Assembly: GCF_018691265.1 (NCBI RefSeq)
Contig: NW_024881324.1
Coordinates: forward strand, 9,427,730 to 9,491,729
DNA length: 64,000 bases
From: Tyto alba
Taxonomy: Eukaryota; Chordata; Aves; Strigiformes; Tytonidae
Direction: 5' to 3'
Position numbers and translations under genes: made by a program
Part shown: in pieces, positions 12,301-27,300 of the stretch
How positions within the stretch are numbered: the stretch's first letter is position 1
How the letters are laid out: every line of letters starts with the position of its first letter
The notes under the pieces: model-generated
Told to the model about the DNA's origin: nothing
The model's database searches: none
The model's input: the letters and a program-made list of their open reading frames with translations, nothing else

Positions 12301-15300
12301 AGTGTGATTAGCATTCACTTTGTGCAGGAAGGAGTTTGGATAGCTTCTACATTCATTCTGCTTTTCTCTTCAGTCCAGACACTATTCCTTCCGCTCAACA
12401 GTCATTCCCCTGGATACCATTAGTTTCTGATTAACACAGGAGAATTTCCCCAAACCATGGCTTGCAGGCAGTATGTTTCCCATGAAATCCTCCCACATTA
12501 CTTGCAGCCAAAGGAAATTAAAACTTACCGCTAGGGAAAGCTAAAATTGATGTTTCCTTCAGTGTATTACTTTCTCAGTCTTCTTGACAGATGATAAGAG
12601 GCCACTAACCTAACAAACAGTTTGTGTTTCTTATAGAAAGAACAACTTGGTTAATAACTTGAAAAACTCAAGCCAGTGCAAAGACTCTCAAAAAGTTCCA
12701 GGGATATCACATGAAAACCACAAGCATTCTGCTATGAGCTACGGGGTCTCTGTGGGTCTTAACCTGGGCAACATGTGAAAATGCTGCCAGTGCTGAGAAC
12801 AACTTTTTGCTGCAACACATTACTAATACTTAATGTCTGTAGATTTTGCCACTGCAACCAGAGGAGGGCAATTAAATTGTTACATTAATGTAGAGAATAC
12901 ACTCACCTTTCGTTCCAACTGTTAAATCAAAGGACAGGGAGGGCAGTGTTAAACCACAGGGTGTTTTTGGACCACCGATTGTAACAGCAGTATCATCTTT
13001 TTTTTTTTTTTTTTTTTTCTCCAGAATGAGGTGGCAATGCTTCTCAAGCCAATATCAGAGAAGATTCAGGAAATCCAGAACTTCAGAGAAAGGAACAGAG
13101 GAAGCAAAATGTTCAACCACCTCTCAGCTGTCAGTGAGAGCATACCTGCCCTTGGGTGGATAGCGGTGGTGAGTGACACACAGGATGGTTGGGAGGGCTG
13201 TAAATGTGCTTCTAGATGGTACGGCCCAGAATAGTTCCAAATCTTGCAGAACTCTGCAGTCTCATCTGCATAGTTCTTCAGTCCACTACACCCAAGAAGG
13301 TGTTTTGTAACATACCTAGTACATCAGGGAAGGTGTCTAACTAATGTTTTACTTCCTTTCTCCTTCTGTTGCTTCCTGCTACCACGGAATGATGGTCCTA
13401 GTCTCCTAAACCAGGCCCGTATGTCAAGGAGATGAACGATGCTGCTACCTTTTATACTAACAGGGTATTAAAGGACTACAAGCACAGGTATGTTGCCAAG
13501 ACCCAATATCTACTAGCCAGAGAACAGAGTATTAACCATACAAATAGGGTTCACAATGCCATCACAGAAAGCATTTTGTAACCTAAAAAGCATTTGATAA
13601 AATCTGTTTGCAGTAGTATATTTTCCTTCCTCATCTTTGACCTGCAGCATGTTGCAGTGAGAATGGCAGCAGCACTAGTAGTGCTGGGTGTCACTCTGCC
13701 AGTAATAGGATTGTATTTAATGTTCTGGCATTGCAGCATCATAAGCTTATATGCAAATGCATATTTACATACCAATGTGTGGCTAGCTAGCTGCTACTTG
13801 TCCTTGTCTCATTTGTGCACTCAGACTGTTGCTGTTCTTGCTCTTCACTTGAAAATGTGCATGTAGGTGGTAGATGTATACAACTGAGCATCTAATTCCA
13901 TAGCTCCCAATTTTATTTTTTTCTGTACAACTGCACTGTTCTTAAAGAGCACAAGGAATTAATGAAAAAGTTCCATGAATGAGATCTATGAGCTGACAGA
14001 GAAAAAATACAGGTCCTTCCTATGTCCTCTTAAAAAAGTTGTGTGTAAATCTCGTTGATTTCAACTTTTTGAGGCCAGGATTTGGCTCTTGATATTTACA
14101 TCCCAATGAAGAACAGTATTTGCTATTGAGTTTTTTCTCTTTGTGAGGTGTCGTGGTTTGAGCCTGGTCAGCAGCCAACCACCACGCAGCCACTCTCTCT
14201 CCCTTCTCTTCAGGCAATAAGAAGGGACAGAGATCCAGACTTGGGGTTCAAGATAGGACTGGGATGGGGAAAAATCCCCCTTTATGGGCACAAGCAAAAG
14301 GCAGACTCGTTAGGGGAAGGAAAAAAAAAGAACATACATTTATTATAGACACTAACAACACATAATAGAGTATGACCCTGAGAGGCATTGCCACATCTTG
14401 AGAACACCTTCCCCCCACCCCTCCCTTCTTCCCGGGCTCAGCTCTGCTCCCGATATCTCTACCTCCTCCCCCAGCGGCGCAGGGGCAGGGAATGGGGGGT
14501 GCAGTCAGTGCTGCTGCTTCTGCCATCTTCGATGAGGGGAGTGTCCGGAACTTTTCCCCCTGCTCCAGTGTGGTCCCCCTCTCACAGGAGACAGTCCTCC
14601 ACAAACTTTTTCTGACATGAGTCCCTCCCACGGGCCACAGCATTCCCCACACTGCTCCAGCGTGGGACTCCCCCACATGCTGCAATCCTCCCAGTGCTGA
14701 ATTACAGCAGCGGGGCTACCTTTTCCCACAGTACCCCGGCCTCCTTCAGGCACAGCACCTTGATCATCCAGGCAAAAAACACAGGCCATAAATCAGTGTC
14801 TGCCCCACTGTAGATCTTCATGGGTGGCGGAGGGAGCCGCCCTGCCGTCTCACCACAGGATCCAGGGGGGTCTCTGCTCCGGCACACCTCCCCCCTCCTT
14901 TCTTCCTCCGTTCCTCCACTGACCTTGGTGTTCATGCAGCTGCTCCAACTCCTCCTCATCAGTCCCACTGCTCCTCACCACGTCCCTTCTTAAATACGTT
15001 ATCGCAGAGGCGCAGCTGATGGGCTCAGTTTTGGTGCAGAGGTGGAGCTGACTTGGAGCTGGGGGAGCTTCGAGAAGCTTCTCACAGGGGGCCGCCCCCA
15101 TAGCCCCCTCCCCTGCCACCAAAAAACCACCACTCACTCAAACCCAGGACATGTGGAAAACTTTATATATATATATATACAAATCTTTTGTATATATTTC
15201 TATTTATTGTATATGTATAAATATATACTATCTTTCTGAAGCCTTAGTTTACCTACTGGGGTAACTGAAGAATTTTATAATATAGCTTTAGACTTATTCT

Positions 15301-18300
15301 GGAGAAGAAAATGTCTCACATAACATTATAAACAGGGTACATTATTTAGGTAGTTAGTTCTTCTGCTAATAAGGAATTATTTTCCTGGTTTTCACTGAAT
15401 CAGATCAGAGTGTCTTGCAAAGTAGTGGAAGGCTCTCTCTTGACTTCAGTAGGCTTCGGATTAAACCTGTTGACCCAGATCCTCAGCAGTATTAAACATC
15501 AAACTCCAGCAGAAATAAACAGGTGGTAGACACACAAATCCTTGTGACCATCTAGTCCATAGCCATCACTATTCAGTAATAATTCTTCATAACTAAGGAC
15601 TCCATCTTACAAGCAGTTTCTGTCCCTACATATTTCTTCTTTTCACTTACTGTTCCATTGGAAGACTAAACCTTCCAAATAATGATTCCAGAGCCAACTT
15701 GTGACTTGTACTTTAAAAATTCTTGATGTATAAATATTTTAGTCTGATGACTGTAACATGATCCAGTATAACACCCTGGCTACATTTGAACTTGGAAGCT
15801 AGAATATCTTACAGAACTCATGCATGTTTAATTTACTAAAATTCAGCACCCTGTAACTGAGTCTGCGTAGCTGCTGCGCAGCTCCATATACCTTCAGTGC
15901 TTCTTCAGTTGACTTTGAGCTTGAACAGAATGATGACACACCCTTCCAGCAGGAAACACTCTCTACTAGAGGCATCCTTTGCCCTTGTTTGTCCTCTGAA
16001 AGGATCGAGAAGCTTTCCAGTGTAGTAGGCCTCAGTATTTTCAGTACTGGGCTGGCTGCCTGGATACTAACTGGTTTGTCCATGGCTTTAAGGCAGACAT
16101 TGGGTTTTACCTGCATTAAGCACGAGTAGCAATGCTTTCTGGTTTTAAGAACATTCACACATATGAATACTGTCTCTGTTTTTACAGCGATGCACGCCAC
16201 GTTGATTGGGTGAAGTCGTATCTGAACATATGGTCTGAGCTTCAAGCTTACATCAAAGAGCATCATACCACGGGTCTCACCTGGAGTAAAACTGTAAGTA
16301 CTCTTTCCTTCTTCATAAAGAACCATAAAATGACAGTAACCTATTTGACTTTTAACGCAGATCATTAGCTCAGGAAAAATAAATATCTAGGCCAGGAACA
16401 GAAGTCATGGTCCATGGGCTTCCCAACCAAGCCAGTAAAAGTTTGAAAGACAGGTGGAGACGTGTCAGGCCATTGTGGTGCAGGTTTGGAGAAAAAGGGA
16501 AGAATTACTTGGAAGTATTATAGCCATAACCCCCAGCTGCAGAAGATAAGGACAGGCAGACACAATTCTCCAGGCCTGCTACAGTAGAAGATAGGAACAA
16601 AAACAAACCCCAAAATTTTGAAGGACATGTCAGACTAAAGGAAAATTAGGGGAACATGACAGGGAAAAGAGAAGAGTGGTGGAAAGAATCTGAACAGAGA
16701 GAGATATTTAATAATAGGAAAAAGAAACACAAGGGATACGTACCAATTTATTACTTCATAGATAGCTATTTTTATAAAACTGTTATTTTGTACATACAGA
16801 AATAACATCTAAAATACATAGAGATAGTAAATATAACTATATGCCTAACTAGTTATGCTCTCTCTCTCTATATATATATATATAATGTCTTCTGTGTGTT
16901 ACATCTGAGATGCATAGAAAGATGATGGCAATGAATATTGTTCTCTAAGAGAGGTATAAACATGAAGAATTCATTTTCTGTTGGGTATAAATGTACGAGT
17001 TCATGTCCACTGTCTACACTGATGCAATGTTCTATATTATGCTAATAATGTGCTCATGTTTATCATCACGTTAGGGTTGAAACTAGGAGATCTCTAAAGG
17101 TTCCTTTCAACTCAAACCATTCTGTGATTCTGTGGTACCTGGGAAAGTTACTTTTATCTCCCCCTGTATGGAGGTAATAACCATGTAAGAGAATGTTTGT
17201 TACTTGTGCTTGGCAACTGATTATGCAGCCTTCTCTTCACACATTGTACAAGGTCTTACAGTACTCAAGTATTCAAGTTCAATCACAGGAGAGACCATGA
17301 TCTGTGTGTACTTCTTAGTTTGAAGCAGTGCAAAAATGTTTAAACATGGTAAATTAGAAGACTGGAATTATCAGCTGCTTTATAGCTTTCTGTAGTAAAA
17401 ATTTAAAATATTAAACATGATTGTCTTCCTTAATTTAGTATAAAATTTCACACTTGCTACATCCTACTCTATTATAATCAGTGAATGTGAGAAGAACTAA
17501 TGATTTTAAAATTATTATTAGATAAGGAAAAGAAATTGTAGTACCCTGTTACCTGAACTAGCTTGAGAACCTGGGAGAAACTTAGTTTTGTTAATAGAGA
17601 GAAAGAATCATCTTCACCTTTAATGGAACTTTACGAGTATGGAAACAGTGTTATAAGATAAAGATTTGTTATAGCCATTTGATCAAACAGGAGGAACTCT
17701 CAGTCCTGTGGAGTACTGGTGGTAATCTTATTCAGAAGTGTAGCTGTTGCAGATTATATTTGACTGGTCTTAAAACCAGCATCTATCTCAGCCATCACAC
17801 CTTTCTATTTCCCTCTCTTCATCTGTGCAAGAAATTGCTGAATACAAATCTAGGTGTGACTTGTTTATTCATATTAAGCATAGTTTCCTGCCAACAGCGC
17901 TCATTCCATCATGAGCGATGAGCCCATTACTGAATCTGAAGTATTGATTTCACTCACTTTGGATATCTCTCAGATCTGAAAGTTGTCTTGGAAGTGTGGC
18001 TCATTTAAATTATCATTCATGTAAAGTGTGTCAGAAAGATTAAATTACAAACACATTTTTATGGGTGTATAATTTTTTAAAGTTCTACTTCATGTGAGTG
18101 TAAGGAAATTAGAATCCAGCAAGTTAACAGGTTGTTTAAATAGCTTGTTGTTTAAATGTTGTTTAAGTATTTCTATGAAGCTTGGTAACAAATACATTCA
18201 AGAAAGCAATGAGTTACTCAAGTGATAATTTCATTTTTTTATACATTTTAAAGTGAGAATGAAACTCACAGATTCATGCTGTGTGAAGTTAAGCATAAAG

Positions 18301-21300
18301 GTCTGCAGAATCAGGGCCTAGACAGAAATACGATATATATAAAAGCTGCAGATATATTCCAGACACAGTTGTTATTCATTCCACACAGCAACTTCCACTT
18401 ATATGCATAAAAGGAGGAAGAAAAAAGCAATATTTTGGCAAGGCATTAAGAAAATGGCACATTTGTGAAAGGGAAACATTGATGCAGAAATGCTATTTTA
18501 CTATAGAGGGAGAGAGGAGAGAAAGTTTTTGGCCTATATTAGCACAGATTTAAAATTACATTATACCAATAATTTACCCTTCATATCCGCAGAGGTCAAC
18601 AAAGCAGTGCTTGAAGCTTTATATAAAAAGCTATTAAGTAACATATTTGGGTATTTCTAAAGAGGCTAAAGAGTCAGGGAGAACACTGACTACTGCTTCA
18701 CCCAGAGCTGTATTCTCATAGTTTGAACTGTAGCAAAACCCCAGGACTATCAGCCTAGATCAGACTATGCGTGGGTTTCCAAAAAGGAGAGGACAGGAGT
18801 TTTTAGTGGGCACTAGGCCCCTTTACCTATAGGTGCTGTATACCATGATGTGCACACCTCTGGCCACGCTCCATGGCGATGTCACCAAGCTGTGCCATTT
18901 CCAGCCACCCTGTACCCTTCTGTCAAGCTGTACAGGGCGGCTGCGGCCAACCTTGGAACAGATCACTAGGGCACACAGCAAAGTGTTCCTGGCAGTAAGC
19001 ACACAGCCAGACACTTTAGAAGAAAGAGAAAGAAATGTCCCAATAAATTACAAGACAGACACTAAAATAGGTGCAAAAGGTTGAAATAATGGCTAAGCAG
19101 TCAGATCTGACAATAACAGTTACCTCTATCAGCTTTATAATAAATTTGTGATAAAAACAGATGAGATGCTTACAGATTTTTGGATCTAAGACAATCCTCT
19201 CTCCTTGCTCACTTTGGCTCTGGTTCTGCCAAGATGTGTGACAACAGATTACTCCTTGAGGGTGTCTTATTGAAACGCATGGGTCAGTGTGAGGAGAAAG
19301 CCAAGAAATCGGTGGAGTTAAGGACCTTGAGTCCTTTGTGTACCTAAGCCCATTTTGATACCCATGTGTAGTGCTGGTACAAAACTGGACCAAATGTAAA
19401 TTACAGGCATTCCAAGACATGATGGATACGGTTAGGATATTTGTTGGCACTGTGCCCACAGAAGGAAACAATATATTTAAAGTATATATGTTTGTGCACA
19501 AGATCATCCCAGAGAGTAAAATGTTCCGCTCTGTATTTTCACCATTATCTGAAGTATTCATTTTCATTAATTGATTGTGCATATGTCAGAGAAAGTATGT
19601 TTGTCAGTGGAAGTCAGATGGATCTACAGTATTTCCTTAGAAGTGTAACTCTGTAGTTTGTTATTTTGACTGTAAAGTGTGAGGCTTCTTCTGCCATACA
19701 TACCCTGTGGCAAGTGACAGTTCTCAATACTCACTGCATCTCAATTTAGCTATCTTGACAATGGAAAGAATAGCAATTACCAAACTAATAGAGATTTGCA
19801 AGTTTTCATTTGCTACAAGATATGACATTCTCAGCGGTCAATGAGTCTTATGCAAAAGCTGTGATTGTAATTAAATGTTTTAAATGCCTAGTGTAACATT
19901 TTAGCCATGCAGCAACTGTCATTTTTTTCTTGCAACAGCTTTCTGACTTTAACATGAAATCTACAGCTGTAACAGTAACCTATGTCTTTTTTCAGTTCTT
20001 AATGATAAACAGCAAGTGCCCTTTTTTTTCTTCCTTTTTTTTGCCTAAAGAAGAGAGTCTATTGAAGCACAGCTCTTTCTTCCCTCTACTTTTTTTTGGT
20101 AGTGCAAAGAAATGAACAGCTGTAATGTAGGCTCACAAGAATGCCTAATAAAAGTTTGTTTGCTACAGGGACTGCATGAGTAAGCTGGGGGAAGTGAAAC
20201 TTCTCCTGTTTCTGCAGGTTAACTTTGCAGCAAGAAAACAACAAGTCATAATGAGAGATTGCTCTAGTTTCCTGCACATCAAATAAGTGTTAAGAAACAA
20301 ATCTTACTCAAGGATAATTGTCTTGAATGTTTCTTTCAGTTGCAGGTGGATCTGCAGTTAAATTTTTATTCTTTGTATACAATAGTCCAATTTTGCCAGC
20401 AGGATTATTTACAAACAGGAAATATTTACAAACTAGCACTGAAGTTCATTACATTGTTTAGTTTCTAATACAGAATTTCGCTCAAGTGATGTATGTTTCT
20501 CCCCCTTCCCCCCCATTTACAAATCAAAACAAATTCTTAGGAGGAAGTTGCAATCTTTACAAGCAGTTGAGATTTATTTATATTCTGTTCCCACTGAAGC
20601 CAATACAGTATCTTCAAGTCTTTTTTTCCTGAAATATTATTTTTAAAAAAACATTTATAAATCATTAGATAGTACTCTAAAAACACTCTTTAAAAGTTGA
20701 AATTCTCCACAGGCTCCACACCTAGAAGAACCATCATAATTCCTACATTGGCCTGATTGAGCACAATTGTACTAGCCTCAGTACAGACTTTTGTCATTTT
20801 ATTCTTGTCTAAAATAATCATTTCCAGACATTTTCTTATAAAATGGCCTTTCTTCTCTCCTATACTATCAAAACATTTTCCTGTGATACATTGTCTCTTA
20901 ACATATTGAGGTGAACAAGGTGCAAAAGACAACTTCTGCAGGCAAAAGCCTCCTGTTACCCTTCCAGTATCTCTTCTGTGCTGTGTTTAGTTTGACCCAC
21001 TTATCAAGCAGCCATTGTCTGAACCACTTCACTAAAGCTAAAGGTCAAAACTCTAGTGCCAAATTCCAGCCACAGCCACAACTGCAATCCCAGAGGCCTC
21101 ACTGAGATAGAAGGGCAGCATAGATATACTGATTTAAATGCTTATATCTTGGATAAGGTGTTGGCATTTTCAGAGTGCTCAGTTTTTCTCAATCAGCCTT
21201 TCCTTTTCTGTCCTCTTCCATTTCTTTCTCTTCCCTTCACTTTCCCTATTTCCTTACACTTCTTTGTTGAAAAATTTGCATCCTTTAATCCCAGTTGTTT

Positions 21301-24300
21301 CTTTCTCAGAGAACAGGCAATGTTCAGTTTTTCATGCACTCTCAATTAATGAATGGACCGTCCTGGCAACTCGACAATAGTTGCCTCTTTGGTGGAGACT
21401 GCCTCAATTACATCCACATCCCTTTGAAAGAAAGTGGTTTTACTCCCTTATTCCAACAATGGCTGACAATATTTGTCTTTACTGGCTATCAACAGTGTCT
21501 TTTTAACAGCAGTGACCAAACACCATTCAGACGTGTTAAGGGAGAACCTGGGAGAGGGTTGTTGTTGTCAACAACAGCTGTCAAACACAACCTGACCTGT
21601 AACATAATGCAACCTAGTTCCAGTGCAAAAGGGAAAGGAAAAAGAAAATTGAAAGTATGTAAAATGGAGAGAAGGAAAGGGTACATCTATTAAAACTTTA
21701 CTATATTGCTAAAGGGATTTGTCTTCTTTTTAACTGAATGTTTATGTAAGTAAAAAATGGTTTAATGTGCCTGTTGGAGCATGTTACCTGTTGACAATTA
21801 TATTAGCATATAGTTCTGAAATGATTTACAAGACCTTGACTGAGTGCAGCATTTCTGGTTGGGTAACTGTGACGATGTAAGCACCATTTTAAATCCTGAA
21901 CAGGTGATAAATGGCAGAAGTGTATTAAAAGGGTCTTCAAAGTTTGAAAACTCAACAGATAAATAATTCTGCTGAGACCCGGTAACAAGAGCCTGGCCTG
22001 GTTTTTGTTGTTTTGTGTTTTAACTCACAAAGATTACAGGCCCTGTAAGTCAGCTGTTTCATCTACTAAATTGCGGCTCTCAGGGCAGCATAACCCCTTG
22101 CAGACAGGTGGCTTAAATACGGTAGGTAATAGAACTGTTGTGCTAAGCTACTTTTACACAAAAAACACCTTAACAAGAGCTCTGTGCCCCTGAGTCACAG
22201 TCCACCTGTTCCCAGAGGTTGATACGTGATATTTTGAGCTTCATGATTCTTGTCTTTGGCTGTGCATATGTATGGAAAGAACAATACAGAATGATGTAAT
22301 CATTTTAGGTGTGAAACTAGGATCACTATAAAGGGGGAGAGGGAGGAAACAGGGATGTCTTCTTTTTCTTGAGAAGAAGGTAGTCCCTATTAGGATTCCT
22401 GTTTATCTGCTGCCATGAAAAGAAAGCTTTTCAATAAATTAAGGAAGGATTTCATGCCTCTAAGCCACCTGTTGCCTCAGCTGCAAATAGATACTTGCCT
22501 CTTAATATGAATGACTAATAAAACAGGTACTATATATTATAAACATGCATATATAATTTATTTATATGTAGTATATAGATGCTTATAATGTTTGTCATGA
22601 GTAAAAATGACCGTTGCAGCTACAAGAAATGTGCGTTCATTCAAATGCTCCACAGCAGGTTCCTACTACCAGAACTTTCTTCCCTCCCAGTTTCAGTGCT
22701 GCACTGTGTCAGCCTAAAGCTGGATAAACACAGAGGAACACTGCGGGTGTTTGTACAGGGCCTGGCATGTAAGTCCCTCATATCCCCAGAGATACAAGCC
22801 TCTGACTAGGGCTCCTTGATGCTACAGTACTACAAATATAGTAACAGTGACATGGAAGGCTAACCCCCCGGAATTGCTCAGCCAGAATGGCTCAGGAAAT
22901 AGTAACATCTGTGATAAGACATAAAAAGAAATTCTTACTGTCTCTCAGTTGCTGGATTTAGACCTGAAGGCACATCAAGCTCCATACGGCCACCAAAAAT
23001 TACTGGTAGTATGGCATCCAGAGCACTTGTGTTATGTACAAACAGTATTTTATTTCTCTTAACAAGACTGGCTGTTGTCCTGTGCTCCAGGGGAAGCCTT
23101 TAGGAGAAACGTGCTGTATCAAGGCCCAGCTTCTCAGAAGCAAAGGCCTTCACTCATCATTACTGTAATTTCAAGAGAATTAAGTGAGATGCAACATAGA
23201 TGAATTTTAACCAGCCAGCTGCCTCAATGTAAACAGTCACCTCTTTCTTCCAGTGAGCCAGCTAGGTAGCCAGCAAAGAGAAAAAGAAGAGTACCTCACC
23301 CTTCTGCCAGCTGTACAAGATAAAGGTAGAAATACAACATACTTTGAGGCTGTACTGCAATCCTGCAAACCCCTGCACAGTGGGAATACGCATTTCTCAA
23401 ACCCAGCTCCCCGAGCAGCTTCAGACACTGTCACTAGAGGAAGCCACTGAGCCACGGTCAACGGGAGGCCCTTGGGGCTCTCTGCAGGTGGCTCTGGGCT
23501 GTCCAGCAAGTAGCAAACCCTAACCCATTCCTGTCACCCCATGCAGAACACGGTTTAGTTGGAGGTTGAAGACAGTTTTTTTCTCTGGAAGGAAATTTCT
23601 GCAATGTTCCATCCCCTATAGAGCTGTTACTATATGGCCACAGGGCCTGCATCTTCTGTTCTTGATAGGACTTTACTCCGAGAATTTCCCGCATTTCAGA
23701 AAGCTCCAGGAGCAAGGTTTAACACACATCAAGTTCACTGTGATACAAAGCTATCAGGGTAAAAGTTAATGGCTTATTTTTGTGTTACATTTTCACAACG
23801 TAAGGCTGAAGCTATCTATTCCCTGATAATTCTTACAAGGGGCCTATTTGCAAACGATGGAAAAATGACCACACCAGCATGTTAATGGGAACAGTCGGCT
23901 ACCAGCATAACTTGATGTGCTGCCTATAGACACCACAGCACTGAGAACAGCAGCTGTTACCAAGGCAAACAGCTGAAATAAAAGAGGAAGAAAGGCGGCT
24001 TGCAAATAACTGCCTTTGCTAGTCCAAATGGCACTTAATACTCTTTGTGTAAAGATACACTGTTGTTAACATCTGCTTAAAGTTAATCTGAAGAGTTGTT
24101 TGCAAATAGCAAAGCTGGTAAGCACCTGCTGCTTTAGGATAGATGAACTTTTGCGGGCATATAACATGCTATTTTACTCCCTACAGCTCTCACAAACACC
24201 ACCCTATACAGAACAGAAATGAATGGACTTTGTGGTGGGCACTTTAGTTGAAATTGCATAGGATTATACACAAGTATTGCCAGATACCAAAACAGTTTAA

Positions 24301-27300
24301 GAGTCTGGTTCAGAAACAGTCTAGAGCCTGAGGGTCTAAGTGGTCTTAGAAGGGTGATTAAGGAAAGCAAACCAATTGCCAGTGACTTAGGTTGGTAACT
24401 GGAGGTCTGTGTTTTAATAGAGGTCAAAACTAATAAAAAAAGAAAGTTCCTGGAACCCCTTCACTAGGCTGATTTTGAAACTGCCCTTTGCATCAGCGTG
24501 TTCGAGTGCAGCACAGGTCCTACCTTCCTGGCGTGCAGGGAATGCAAGAAGTGCAACATAATTTTCTGCAGTTCCAGTTCACTTCTGTGTTTTCTGTCCC
24601 CTTGTTAGAGTCTCCCCGAGCCACTCTTCCCACAAAGAATTTCACCTCACTTGAATGTTTGTTTGATTTCAGTCAGGTAAATCAAAATGGCAAAGGAAAG
24701 AATACAAAAGCCAGAGTGAGTCTGAACCCCTCTTTATAGCACGCCTCTGTACGCCTCCTCTTTTCCATGCTGTTCTGTTTCAATGGGAGATTGTCCTACT
24801 GGCTGTGTCCGTGCCATAAGACAGTAGATCTATGGTGGAGCAGTTAGTCCCTCCCTGTACGTTAGCAACCTTTTTTCCTTTGATTTGTCCTTCAATTTTG
24901 CCTGCCCTAATTTATGATTGAAATTGTTTGCAGTTTCCAGAATGGCAATAGATGTTCAGACATAACTGAAAATATCATGATGCAATATCTGTTAGCTTGT
25001 GTAGCTGTAACTCAGGTCATAAACTAGACAAGAATTTGTCATGCAAGAGAAAAGTTAACAAAGGTTCGGTCCATCTCTTATTTCTATTACTGCACAAAAT
25101 TAAGAGGAAAATTGGGAAGTGTGACTGAACCCCAGGTGTCTTCAGAGACCCTGTGACAGCTCCTGTGTTCTTAATTAGATCTAACTCATAATCTTCTGAG
25201 GTCAGTGGAGATAGCCACTGACTTTGGTGGAGGGACCAGGCTTGTAAAGAAAAGAGGAAGCAGATAGACGAGGAATAATTTTTTTTCCTACTCTTGAAAG
25301 TCACTTAAAGGACTAGAATGTCTTCACTCCTCGTGTCAAGGGTTGAGATTTTTGACCAGACTTGTATTTTCATCAGTACTGCTCTAGAAGGGAAAGATGC
25401 TCCTAGTTGCCCAGATCCTTTCCAACATCTGCTCTTTCTTGAAAAGTAAATAAGACATTCTCCAGTCATACAAAACCACATCCAAACTTGATCGATGTAT
25501 TTAAAATCCTTCCTTTTTGTCTGTACTATCACAAGATAGTTCTTCAGAGTTCTGGGAGATCAGAGATCATCCACTTCCACAGATAAATCTCTCTGAATTT
25601 TGCTTCCACCTCGGTAACATAGACATTCCCATATTTTTGTTGCCATTTTGGAAACTGCCTTTGATGCACTAGTCAGCAGCATCGTTTGAGCCTGGAGTCT
25701 CCTGCATGATCTGTGATGGCCTTCAGTTTCACATGTTAGGCAAAGAGACTGGCAGAGTGACCCACCACTCTGTGTAGTATGCAGAATACCTAGATAGCTT
25801 CTACATCTTTTTTGCTCTAATACATCTTTGCAGCCTTTGCAGAATTTAACTGGTGTTAATTCCAAATGAAAGTGTGAGTCTTACACACACAAGTTTCTGC
25901 AAAATCACAGCGCTGTATTTATGCAGGTGGAATCAATAAGGTATGGTTGGGAAATGAGATGTCAATCTGGAATTTGGGAAATCAGATTTTTATCTCAGAC
26001 TACAAGTTATTAACCACTACTACTATTATCTCCTGCCATAAAGCATACATAATTCATAGCTGCATGTTCACACTGTACTGTGAATGGTGAGTTCCACTGC
26101 TGGGTATCTGAGTATTTTAAAAAGCCCTGCAAATGCAATGCTCATCATTCTGGATAACCAGGACATAGTGGATTCAGTTGCTATGGTTGCAGGCAACAGA
26201 TAGGGAAGATCTCTATTGCACCTCAGGCAGCAACAACTGATTGTGCCACTAAATCCACTTATATTCATTTTTTTTATTATAATAATTCACAGTTGTGCTG
26301 ACTGCTGCAGATAACATGACTGGCATTAGCAGAAGCAGGAAGACAGGCACTGTAAAGTGAGGACCCAGTGAAGAAGTTGTCCCCAGCCTAAAACAATAAC
26401 CTGTAACTACTAAGTATGTAAGCAGAAATGCTGGGAGTTGGATGTATCCCAGCAACAATGAAATGTCTCTATAAGCAGTATATTTTGACAATAAATGATA
26501 ATCAACTCCAAAAGGGGATTCTTCTCGTTTGTTTACATTTGATCAAAAAGATTTAATAGCACAGAAGAGAGCTCATTCCCTTAAGAGATCTTAGATCCTT
26601 TCAGAAACAATCAAACTGTACCACTATATCAGTTTCATTACTCACCCAAGTACCCGGGATGTAGTTTTCATGTCACTAGTGTGACAAAGAATCTTGCTAT
26701 GTATTCATCACTAACATATTCCATAAACAGCTTCTTCAAATGAAATAGTACTTATATGCTGAATATGCATGTGCCAATAGAGGGTGTACATTATGAGGTT
26801 AACTAACATTATTCCCTTTCCATGCTACTCTAATTAGGGTCATAATGACTAAGAGGTTTGAATGCAGTTACTTACTCAAACGTGCCAGCCTTTTTTTTAA
26901 AAAAAAAAGTATACCTGAAGAGTAAAAAAAAAAAAAGAAGAGCATGTGCACCACAGCCCCTTTGGGATTACAGGCTAGAACAAGTTTACTTTTAAAAAAA
27001 ATAGCTGGAGTTCTCACTCATGTGAGATGCATGAACCAGATGGATACTTTGCTATTTCAGTTTAGTGGAAAGCAGAAAGGAGTGGCATCATAAATGGTTA
27101 AAAATATCCTCTGAGTCCAGCTAAGCAATATCTGTTTCCAGTATTGATTACCAGGGATGCACTTTTAACGACCTGTATCTCTTAACAAAGGTAGCCAATT
27201 AGAGGAGCTGTGACTCTGCAAGTCCCTGTCATCTTCCCATTGTGTCTGCCCTGCCTAATAAATATGTACCGGTGCAATGCCCAATGTCTGCAGAGCTAGC

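Larger units (their letters stand above)
383..13024 (+). other. CAP2 intron, 12.6 kb
   Basis: This is AT-rich intronic sequence with scattered A/T homopolymers (for example about 2220-2250 and 2930-2947). A CR1 fragment in antisense orientation sits at 5397-5850. A GC-richer patch at about 10500-10760 stands out from its surroundings. I recognise no other gene, RNA or repeat. The 3' border is a pure T tract of 21 followed by CTCCAG. Confidence 0.7.
13488..16187 (+). other. CAP2 intron, 2.7 kb, containing a solo LTR
   Basis: The first part (13488-14148) and last part (15180-16187) are ordinary AT-rich intron. The middle, 14149-15151, is a GC-rich solo LTR followed by a TA microsatellite. Apparent antisense reading frames over 15799-16365 look like chance openings that overlap the next exon. 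Confidence 0.7.

Noticed and set aside
14248..15137. Several overlapping GC-rich open frames
   Set aside because: They fall inside the solo LTR, which is non-coding; the frames are compositional.
15799..16365. A 188-codon open frame on the - strand
   Set aside because: It overlaps the CAP2 exon at 16188-16293 on the other strand, and its sequence has no family resemblance. The length is within chance for this window.
19016..19582. A 188-codon open frame on the - strand in a CAP2 intron
   Set aside because: No recognisable domain, no splice context, and ordinary intronic composition. Treated as chance.
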